A stretch of 64,000 nucleotides of DNA from JAGVIE01 sp964520905. Its GTDB lineage: Bacteria; Bacteroidota; Ignavibacteria; UBA10030; SZUA-254. Below the pieces are notes generated by a model. The model did not search any database. It saw only the letters and a program-made list of their open reading frames with translations, and was not told where the DNA came from. This document shows, piece by piece, positions 8,425-15,545 of this stretch; position 1 is the stretch's first letter; the number at the start of each line of letters is the position of its first letter. Location of the stretch: NCBI GenBank assembly GCA_964520905.1, contig CAZFQL010000016.1, positions 37,117-101,116 on the forward strand, written 5' to 3'. Position numbers and translations under genes: made by a program.

Positions 8425-8733
8425 CTAAACAGCGGAAAGGGTGGGATTCTCCGCCAGAGGCGGATCAGCCTTCGGCTGAGAACCCATGTTCCGCTTTTTA
8501 CAATACTCATCAAGATATTTTCTTCCTTGCCCGGATTTTAAAAAGATTTCTCTTTTCCTTGCAGAATATTTATCCGCGTATGTCTCACGATAAATAATTG
8601 TCCAGGGAGTACCTGATTTAGTAAAATGTGTTTTACCTGTATTATGTTCTTTGAGACGTTTATCTATATTTTCGGTAAAACCAATATAACGCTTATTAAG
8701 CTTGTTGCTCCATAAAACGTAAACATGATACAT
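8425..8733 (-). CDS. GIY-YIG endonuclease abutting tRNA-Ser
   Basis: 102 residues of the small COG2827/URI-domain class. The core is MYHVYVLWSNKLNKRYIGFT (GIY-YIG strands), Arg in DKRLKEHN, and the metal-binding Glu in ARKREIFLKSGQGRKYL. The ATG begins two nucleotides past the tRNA-Ser discriminator base, leaving no room for a promoter or independent leader, so expression must come from read-through of the tRNA transcript. The last about 18 residues (SQPKADPPLAENPTLSAV) are not family sequence: they translate a double hairpin (8451-8479) and a copy of the tRNA 3' end. A mobile or site-specific role is inferred from context. Confidence 0.85.
   Translation of the reverse strand: MYHVYVLWSNKLNKRYIGFTENIDKRLKEHNTGKTHFTKSGTPWTIIYRETYADKYSARKREIFLKSGQGRKYLDEYCKKRNMGSQPKADPPLAENPTLSAV
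8432..8449. repeat. direct repeat of tRNA-Ser 3' end (att-like, distal copy)
   Basis: The 18-bp sequence gcggaaagggtgggattc occurs here and at 8734-8751, where it forms the 3' terminus of tRNA-Ser(GGA) (T-arm end, acceptor strand, discriminator and one more base). The two copies bracket the GIY-YIG gene, giving a unit of 302 bp from repeat to repeat. This is the arrangement left by insertion at a tRNA 3' end with restoration of the tRNA. Confidence 0.85.
8451..8479. repeat. double hairpin inside the GIY-YIG 3' end
   Basis: Two adjacent perfect hairpins: CCGCC (8451-8455) with GGCGG (8459-8463), and TCAGCC (8465-8470) with GGCTGA (8474-8479). They lie between the nuclease domain and the distal tRNA-end repeat and are read in frame as the protein tail. 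Confidence 0.7.
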
Positions 8734-8734
8734 G

Positions 8735-8822
8735 CGGAAAGGGTGGGATTCGAACCCACGGACCGCTTTAGACGGTCACACACTTTCCAGGCGTGCCAAT
8801 TCAACCGCTCTTGCACCTTTCC
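8735..8822 (-). tRNA. tRNA-Ser (anticodon GGA)
   Basis: 88-nt class II tRNA read on the minus strand. Acceptor GGAAAGG/CCTTTCC with discriminator G, anticodon GGA at 8788-8786, long variable arm (GACCGTCTAAAGCGGTC) and T-arm GGTTCGAATCC. No CCA encoded; the 3' end runs into the start codon of the GIY-YIG gene. Probably an intact, functional tRNA. Confidence 0.97.
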
Positions 8823-8838
8823 GTTCACTGTTGTGAAA

Positions 8839-8869
8839 CAAATATAGGGGAATTTCTTTAAAAAGCAAA
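8839..8869 (-). promoter_or_regulatory. Bacteroidetes-type promoter of tRNA-Ser(GGA)
   Basis: On the minus strand TTTG (8869-8866), exactly 19 nt, then TATATTTG (8846-8839), a perfect match to TTTG-N19-TAnnTTTG, 16 nt upstream of the tRNA 5' end. Confidence 0.8.
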
Positions 8870-9334
8870 ACGCTCAGGTCGGGGGCTTACTTGAGCGTTT
8901 GGTTTGTTTTCTACCGGCAAATAAAAACGGCACCGATAGAGTGAAAAGAAATTCATTGAAATTATGTTACAAATTTACTGCTGAACTGTCAAGATTGCTT
9001 TTATTAAATTTATCTAATAATTAAATTAATAGTGTTCTAACTAATTATCAATGGCGATATATTCATAATTTTTCTAATCTAATAGTTTTGATTTCTTCAA
9101 AAAATGATTTATATTTGCAATAATCATTAATCCAGTCCAATCGAATTATACCTTATTCGTTAAGACTTGAAATTGTTATCTCCTGATTTGGGGATAAAAC
9201 ATTGAGTTCTCGTTCAAAGACAACAAATTTCCAAAATTCTCAGAATATGTATTTTTATAACGGTCGTGAAATTAGATTTTGCACATTTATCATATCCATC
9301 CAACAAATCTCCTAAGGAATTATTGAGTATCTTA
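8870..9334. other. intergenic region between tRNA-Ser and the export gene block
   Basis: AT-rich spacer between divergent units. It holds a hairpin (8868-8877 AAACGCTCAG with 8890-8900), which overlaps the tRNA promoter's -33 end and is T-rich on its minus-strand side, and the promoter at 9087-9117. An open frame continues from 9266, but the signal peptide starts at 9335. Nothing else recognised. Confidence 0.5.
9087..9117 (+). promoter_or_regulatory. Bacteroidetes-type promoter of the export block
   Basis: TTTG at 9087-9090, 19 nt, then TATATTTG at 9110-9117. This is a perfect consensus match, about 215 nt before the first gene (ATG 9335), implying a long 5' leader. Confidence 0.75.
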
Positions 9335-11482
9335 ATGAAACATAAATTTATTCTGTTTTATTTCTTCATTTATTCCATTACTGTTTTTAGTCAGCAAGAT
9401 GATGAATCAATTGGGTCGTTATCAAAGATAAATGACAAAGATCAACGCAAGGTTGTAAATGTTGGTAGTTTGCAACTCACAGTAACCAATTACGGAACAA
9501 TCGGTGCAAGAAATGCCTACTGGCCCGAACAATATTCAGCAGAATATCCCCGCGGATCGGGGATTGAACATCTCTACCAGGGTGGTGTATGGTTCGGCGC
9601 TTATTCTCGCCTTAGGGGACGCGCCGCTGTTTCTACCGGTGCAACAGACTGGTGTCTCAGCGGAGTTAGCGGAAGGCATTATGAGTTTACTTCGGAGGAA
9701 GGGTCCGGGATTATCAAAAGGTCAATCGATCCATTCTCAGGTTTACCAACCGATGGCGCTGTGAGTGAGCTGGATTTCGTTTGTGAATACACTGACAAAT
9801 ATGTGAGAGATCCGGTTACGGGCGATACTATACCATATCACTTACCTTTAGGTTTGACTGTAAAACAAGAAAGTTATGCATGGAATTTACCCACAGCCGA
9901 TTTTTTTGTAATACTAAGTTATACTTTCTATAACGAGGGATATAAAGATCCTTATTCACAAAAAGTTGTCATAGATACTCTGGATTCAGTTTATGTCGGA
10001 TTGTGGAACAATTTTGTCGTTAGGAATACTAACTTTGTCCGCCCGGGCAGTTCGGGATATTTCAATGTAGCCGCAGGATACGATTCAGTAAGAAGGATGG
10101 CGTATGCATTCGATTTTGATGGAAACAATCAAGGTCCTCCGGCGAGCAGTTATATCGCTATGAGTCTACTTGGCGTGAGTCCTTTCCCAAAAACAATCGA
10201 TTCACTTCGTGATTTGTCGACTAAAACATATTTTAACGCCTGGAAATTTAGAACTTCCGTAGGAGACCAAGAATTCTTTTCTCCGGCTCTTGACGATGAA
10301 GATATAAATCGATGGATGAATCGATATGCAAGAATGACAACTACCATGTCGGCTGCTAAAATTGCAACGCTTAGAACCGCGCCAAGCAATGCGACATTAT
10401 TACTCTCTGCCGGACCTTTCACAACAATGTATCCTCACGATTCTCTGAAAGTTATATTCGCCATTGCTACTGCGAAAAAATATGGCCAGGATCACGCAAG
10501 ATACGATTATCCGGAACAGAGAGCTACATTGTTTAGTAATCTTGGATGGGCGCAGAAAACTTATAACGGCGAAGACCTAAACGGTAATGATAGTCTTGAC
10601 GAAGGCGAAGATTTTAACGGAGATGGAAAATTAACTCGCTACAGCGTATCCCAACCTCCACGACGTCCGAAGGTGCGCGCTGAAGTTGCAGATAATAGCG
10701 TGATAATTTATTGGGATAAAATTACATCTGAAGAGTCCGTAGATCCGGTCACACAAGCCAAGGATTTCGAAGGGTACAGAGTATATCGCAGTAATGCCGG
10801 GGTGGATATTACAACACCGGAAAATTTCCTTAGCGACATGGCTCTTGTAGCTGAGTACGATATCGATACAAATAATATCGGGTATAATACAGGTTTTTCC
10901 AGAGTTAAATTAGCTGAACCTAAAACTTTTGCCGGGGATACTAATAAGTATTGGTATAGATTCCCGCCGGTTGATATGAATCTGACTCACCTAAATGGCT
11001 GGCAGTATATGTATGGAGTCGCGGCTTTTGATACAGGAGCGCCGCCGGACAATGAAAGTCCTAAATCTATTGTAAGGGTTATCCCTGGTACTACGCCTAA
11101 TTCAAATAAATCGACCGATATAGGTATTTATCCGAATCCTTATTATGCCAAAGCATATTGGGATGGCAGTACCGGTGGCGAGAGAAATAGAAAAATTATA
11201 TTTTTTAATCTACCGGCGCGTTGTGAAATACGTATTTATACATTGGCTGGAGATATTGTTGCAACGATCGACCATGATGCATCGACATACGATGGATCGG
11301 ATATAGACTGGTTCACTAAATTTGAAACGTTACTCGCTCCTCCTCAGTTTTCGGGCGGTGAACATGCGTGGGATTTGATATCACGGTACGATCAAGCCAT
11401 TGCAACCGGCTTGTATCTCGTTTCGGTAAAAGATAATGAAACGGGCGATGTTCGAATAGGAAAATTTTTGGTAGTTAAATAA
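9335..11482 (+). CDS. large secreted protein with FnIII-like region and T9SS-type C-terminal module
   Basis: 715 residues from ATG 9335, chosen because a signal peptide starts there (MKHKFILFYFFIYSITVFSQ); the frame extends upstream to 9266 without a signal. The mature protein has a long aromatic-rich N-terminal half, then a calcium-loop-like segment (DLNGNDSLDEGEDFNGDGK), an FnIII-like domain (VIIYWDKI...FEGYRVYRS) and a C-terminal module (YPNPYYAKAYW...GLYLVSVKD...IGKFLVVK) of the T9SS/FlgD-like type, which marks it for export and surface attachment. It heads the export block after the 9087 promoter. Function is unknown; surface or extracellular location is inferred. Confidence 0.75.
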   Translation: MKHKFILFYFFIYSITVFSQQDDESIGSLSKINDKDQRKVVNVGSLQLTVTNYGTIGARNAYWPEQYSAEYPRGSGIEHLYQGGVWFGAYSRLRGRAAVSTGATDWCLSGVSGRHYEFTSEEGSGIIKRSIDPFSGLPTDGAVSELDFVCEYTDKYVRDPVTGDTIPYHLPLGLTVKQESYAWNLPTADFFVILSYTFYNEGYKDPYSQKVVIDTLDSVYVGLWNNFVVRNTNFVRPGSSGYFNVAAGYDSVRRMAYAFDFDGNNQGPPASSYIAMSLLGVSPFPKTIDSLRDLSTKTYFNAWKFRTSVGDQEFFSPALDDEDINRWMNRYARMTTTMSAAKIATLRTAPSNATLLLSAGPFTTMYPHDSLKVIFAIATAKKYGQDHARYDYPEQRATLFSNLGWAQKTYNGEDLNGNDSLDEGEDFNGDGKLTRYSVSQPPRRPKVRAEVADNSVIIYWDKITSEESVDPVTQAKDFEGYRVYRSNAGVDITTPENFLSDMALVAEYDIDTNNIGYNTGFSRVKLAEPKTFAGDTNKYWYRFPPVDMNLTHLNGWQYMYGVAAFDTGAPPDNESPKSIVRVIPGTTPNSNKSTDIGIYPNPYYAKAYWDGSTGGERNRKIIFFNLPARCEIRIYTLAGDIVATIDHDASTYDGSDIDWFTKFETLLAPPQFSGGEHAWDLISRYDQAIATGLYLVSVKDNETGDVRIGKFLVVK

Positions 11483-11540
11483 TCTATAATCACGATGAAA
11501 TATTATTTTTAATTTTATCATATAAAAAAGGAGATTTACA

Positions 11541-13769
11541 ATGAAGGTTTTGTTAAGAGTTCTATTAATGATATTTGTCTTGGCGACTATCGCCGACGCA
11601 CAGTATCCTTACCGCAACATACGTGATATTCAGTATCGACCAAATGATTCATTGTTAGTTGCCGACCAGCTTCAAAATGTCGGCTCAAGGTGGACTTTGC
11701 AAGGTGCAAATTATTTTGGAGATACCGTTAAAATTGTCGGTGTGTGTGTGATACCTGCTAAAGTTTTTACTTACACATCTATCGGTTATAATTTGGTACT
11801 TGCCGATACAGGATACAACGGTGCTTTTAGTCATATATTTGTAAGACCTAATCTAAGTTCTACAACCAATCCATCTGATTCCGTTTATTATGCTAATATG
11901 CTTGGAATCCAACCTGGAGACATTGTTGAGATTACAGGTCCAATTACTGAATTCCCTTCAATCTCCATGAATAGTATGTCTCAGATAGTACCCATCAGAA
12001 GTTTATACTATGATATTATTGGTCAGCAGGAGCTGCCGCCGATAACTAAAACATCTGTTAGTGATTTTTACCTTGGTCTTATTCCAAGCACTTACCCTAA
12101 TGGCGTCAGGTATTCGACCGGCGAACAATTCGAAGCCAAATATGTCGAATTAACAAATTTAACTGTTGCATCTATATTAAGTACGAACTATGGTGTTATG
12201 CTTGTTGATGATTATGGAAACAACGTTGCAACGTATGATGCATCGAAATGGTTCACAACAAGACCTCATAAAGATCCATCATCAACATATACTCATCCGC
12301 CGCAATATTCACGAATTGATACTTTGCGTGGTTGGATAACGCCCGTTTCAGGCCAAGAAAATAATTACGGCTATCGCATTGCTCCAGTATATCCGGGAGA
12401 TATGGTTCTTGGGGTAAGCCGTCCGGCAATTTCAAGAGTGTACCGATATCCTGTGATAGTCCTGCCTGATAGCTCGCCAAGGATAGAGGCAATAATTAGA
12501 AAGTTACCCTTAGGGGCGCCAATCGAAAGCCGTTTATTATTTTATAGTATTAATGATGGACCATTTAACATCGATACTTTAAGACCAATCAGTAGCGATA
12601 CTCTTTACAGTGCAACAATCCCAGCACAAGTAATCGGAACGAATGTTAAATATTTCATAAAAGTGGCTGATAATCTAGGTTATTATTCTATTTCGGCGAA
12701 CAGCGCAGGTGGATCTATCGGTTCAGATACATCTAAGGGATTTTATTTCTACAAAGTTACTGATGGTGTTCTGACTATTCGTGACGTTCAGTATACACCC
12801 TATACGAATGGCAGGAGTCCATATGTTGGCGCAGTAACTACAATACGCGGCGTTGTTACTTCTGATACGAGCGACTATGGTCTTGCGCCAAAAAATAACC
12901 GTGGTGTAACTGTATGGCATATGCAATCCGGAAATGGACCGTTTAGCGGTCTGTGGTTCAATGGAATTATGGATACATTGTCAACCCTGCAAAAAGGCGA
13001 CAGTGTTGCTATAACTGGAACAATAACAGAATATCATAATTACACGAGTGATGTTACATGCCTCGATAATATCTCAGCAGTTGAAATATTATCTGTCGGA
13101 AATCCGATTCCTGATCCCGTTAAATTTACGACTGGAACATTCGGTCCTTTGGTGAGTAACGGAGATTTTAATGCCGAGCCGTGGGAAGGTATGTTGGTTG
13201 AATTCGATACTGTTGAGGTCACTAATCTGAATCCAACATTTAATGTATTTACTGAATATCTGGTTGATGATGGCACTGGTGAAATAACTGTTTTAAGAGA
13301 TGGCAAAAACACTTATTCCTCTTTTGCTGGGGACACATTAATTGATCCAACAACTACAATCCTCAAGGTGGGTGATAAGTTTGTTGGATTAAAAGGTATT
13401 CTGCACTACAGCTATAACCGGTACAAGATTGCGCCAAGAACAAACGCAGACTATGGCACATATCTGCCATTGGGCGTTGGTGAAGAAACTTTTAAACCTC
13501 TGCCGGTTGCTTACGAACTATCGAATAATTATCCGAACCCGTTCAATCCGAAGACCGTTATTGAGTATGGACTTCCCAGGGCGGATTTTGTAACTCTTAA
13601 AGTTTACAATATTTTAGGACAGGAAGTCGCTACTTTGAAAAACGAAGCACAGAAAGCTGGTCGTTATCATGTTACATTCGACGGCTCGAAACTATCTTCT
13701 GGTATTTATTTCTATCGTTTACAAACAAGTAATTTCAATCAAGTTAAAAAAATGATGTTAGTGAAGTAA
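11541..13769 (+). CDS. secreted OB-fold-like protein with T9SS sorting domain
   Basis: 742 residues. AAGGAGAT lies 9 nt upstream of the ATG, an unusually good Shine-Dalgarno for this genome. A signal peptide (LLRVLLMIFVLATIADAQ) is followed by at least two repeats of an OB-fold-like unit (VKIVGVCVIP...GDIVEITGPITEF and TTIRGVVTSD...GDSVAITGTITEY...LDNI), the type seen in extracellular nuclease-associated domains, plus an Ig-like region (about 315-400). The C-terminus is a classic type A sorting domain (LSNNYPNPFNPKTVIEYGLP...LKVYNILGQEVATL...GIYFYRLQT). Surface-exported; the ligand of the OB domains is unknown. Confidence 0.8.
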   Translation: MKVLLRVLLMIFVLATIADAQYPYRNIRDIQYRPNDSLLVADQLQNVGSRWTLQGANYFGDTVKIVGVCVIPAKVFTYTSIGYNLVLADTGYNGAFSHIFVRPNLSSTTNPSDSVYYANMLGIQPGDIVEITGPITEFPSISMNSMSQIVPIRSLYYDIIGQQELPPITKTSVSDFYLGLIPSTYPNGVRYSTGEQFEAKYVELTNLTVASILSTNYGVMLVDDYGNNVATYDASKWFTTRPHKDPSSTYTHPPQYSRIDTLRGWITPVSGQENNYGYRIAPVYPGDMVLGVSRPAISRVYRYPVIVLPDSSPRIEAIIRKLPLGAPIESRLLFYSINDGPFNIDTLRPISSDTLYSATIPAQVIGTNVKYFIKVADNLGYYSISANSAGGSIGSDTSKGFYFYKVTDGVLTIRDVQYTPYTNGRSPYVGAVTTIRGVVTSDTSDYGLAPKNNRGVTVWHMQSGNGPFSGLWFNGIMDTLSTLQKGDSVAITGTITEYHNYTSDVTCLDNISAVEILSVGNPIPDPVKFTTGTFGPLVSNGDFNAEPWEGMLVEFDTVEVTNLNPTFNVFTEYLVDDGTGEITVLRDGKNTYSSFAGDTLIDPTTTILKVGDKFVGLKGILHYSYNRYKIAPRTNADYGTYLPLGVGEETFKPLPVAYELSNNYPNPFNPKTVIEYGLPRADFVTLKVYNILGQEVATLKNEAQKAGRYHVTFDGSKLSSGIYFYRLQTSNFNQVKKMMLVK

Positions 13770-15545
13770 ATGTCGAGAATATTCGTATCCGTAATATTTA
13801 TCTTTCTGACGGCTCTCATATTTCTGAGCTGTCAGAAAGATAGCCCGGTGAATCCAAAACAGAACGTTCCACCTAAAACTTTCTTGTGGATTCAAATTGA
13901 TACATCGAAACAACTCGCTCCGGTTATCAGCAGACAGTCGGTAAGATGGTGGGGCGAAGACCCTGATGGATTGGTGCAGGGCTATCTGTTCGCTTTCTAC
14001 AAAACCGATAGTGTACCCGGCAATCAAATCCCCGATACTTTGGGCTACACATGGGTGACGGCGAATGATAGTCTTGTTGCGTTTCCTTTGCTATCGGCGA
14101 AAGAGCGTTTCACTGTGATCGTCCGGGCTGTGGATAATACATTAAAAGAAAAAATCGATGTCGGTGGAATTGTAAGATTGAATCCACAGCCGTACTGGGA
14201 CAAAAACCGCAACAATATTTATGACGGTGACGATTTACGGTTACCCAACTTGAAGTACGCTATCGACCCAACCGGTGCGACGCAGATTTTCTCCATAAAA
14301 AATTCACCGCCGACGGTTACATTTTCCAAAGATCCTTTTGATCCCACAAAAACCATTCAACAGCCGGATACGACGTATACAGTTGCAACATTTACTTGGG
14401 TAGGAGACGACATAGATGGTATTAATACTCTCAAGGCATACAGGATAAATCTTAACAATCCGGGTGATTCAGCTTCTTGGTTCGAGTTCTCATCTTCGCA
14501 CACGATGGTAACATTAGAGGTCCCTCGATCAAGATCGGACGGCGCTACAGGAGTAGTCGATGCGGATGTTTACTCAGGGTCTTTCCCGATAATGAAAAAA
14601 CTCGGAACCGTACAGGGGTTGCATCTCGATGATACGAACAAAATTTACCTTCAGGCGAAAGATTTGGCTGGTGAATACAGTCCTATGGTTTCTTTGCCGG
14701 ATGGAAATAATACCTGGTATGTTCGTAAACCAAATAGCAGTTTGCTTACAATTGTAAACTATGACCTGCCGGTACCGGACACAGCAATAATTCCTTTTTA
14801 TCGATCTGCATTTGCAGCAATAGATACAATCTCTGGTGTATCCTACCCAAGAAATCTTGGAAATTTTGATGTACTGAATATTCGCAGGGGTACAACTGAT
14901 AAAATTGTAGGTGAGTTAGTGCCGCCAAATCTCAATCCGGCATTTGTGAGAACGCTCATGCTGTATAAATACATTTTTTGGTTCACAGATTATATACCCG
15001 ATAATTGGACCCATGTACATTCGATAGCACAATATCCTTTATATCTTTACACAGGCGCTGGAGGTAAAGTTCTATATTCGACACGCTTCGGATATTACCT
15101 CGGTGATCCGCGAGGTTCATTAGTCGATTTTGCCCCAGTCGATAGAATCATAGATACACTTTATTCCACACGTGTTCCGAATGATTGGCCCATCGATCCG
15201 TCTTTTACGGATGCCGATTCCTTCCCCCGGCTGCGATTCACACCGACGTTAAACTCAGGCGGAGCATATACGATTTTTGTCAGAGATTTTGTGAAGGAAG
15301 CCGGAGCCGATTATATCTATTCAATACCTCCCGATACAACCATCACAATGCCCGGCACAACTCTTAAATGGCGTAAAAGAATAAACATAGGAGTTATCGA
15401 TGTGAATAGACAATTTGTCTTCCTGAGCATGCCTCTTCACATCATGAACGGTTATGTAAGAAAGTGGCCCTCAAAACCGCCGGGAGATGGACTTGGTGTT
15501 CCTGCTTTTCTCAAACGTGTTTTCATCGATGAATTCGGCGGATAA
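13770..15545 (+). CDS. lipoprotein in the export block, unknown function
   Basis: 591 residues. The N-terminus is a lipoprotein signal (MSRIFVSVIFIFLTALIFLSC) with the lipobox Cys at 21, followed by KDSPVNPK. The start ATG is immediately adjacent to the preceding stop, so translation is probably coupled. The sequence is beta-rich with Ig/Reeler-like stretches (VRWWGEDPDGLVQGYLFAF; FTWVGDDIDGINTLKAYRI) and no recognisable catalytic motif. It overlaps the following TonB receptor start by 1 nt, so the two proteins likely act together at the outer membrane. Confidence 0.65.
   Translation: MSRIFVSVIFIFLTALIFLSCQKDSPVNPKQNVPPKTFLWIQIDTSKQLAPVISRQSVRWWGEDPDGLVQGYLFAFYKTDSVPGNQIPDTLGYTWVTANDSLVAFPLLSAKERFTVIVRAVDNTLKEKIDVGGIVRLNPQPYWDKNRNNIYDGDDLRLPNLKYAIDPTGATQIFSIKNSPPTVTFSKDPFDPTKTIQQPDTTYTVATFTWVGDDIDGINTLKAYRINLNNPGDSASWFEFSSSHTMVTLEVPRSRSDGATGVVDADVYSGSFPIMKKLGTVQGLHLDDTNKIYLQAKDLAGEYSPMVSLPDGNNTWYVRKPNSSLLTIVNYDLPVPDTAIIPFYRSAFAAIDTISGVSYPRNLGNFDVLNIRRGTTDKIVGELVPPNLNPAFVRTLMLYKYIFWFTDYIPDNWTHVHSIAQYPLYLYTGAGGKVLYSTRFGYYLGDPRGSLVDFAPVDRIIDTLYSTRVPNDWPIDPSFTDADSFPRLRFTPTLNSGGAYTIFVRDFVKEAGADYIYSIPPDTTITMPGTTLKWRKRINIGVIDVNRQFVFLSMPLHIMNGYVRKWPSKPPGDGLGVPAFLKRVFIDEFGG

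Noticed and set aside
8868..8900. Hairpin as terminator of a plus-strand gene
   Set aside because: No plus-strand gene ends here; it lies between divergent units, so its role is unclear.
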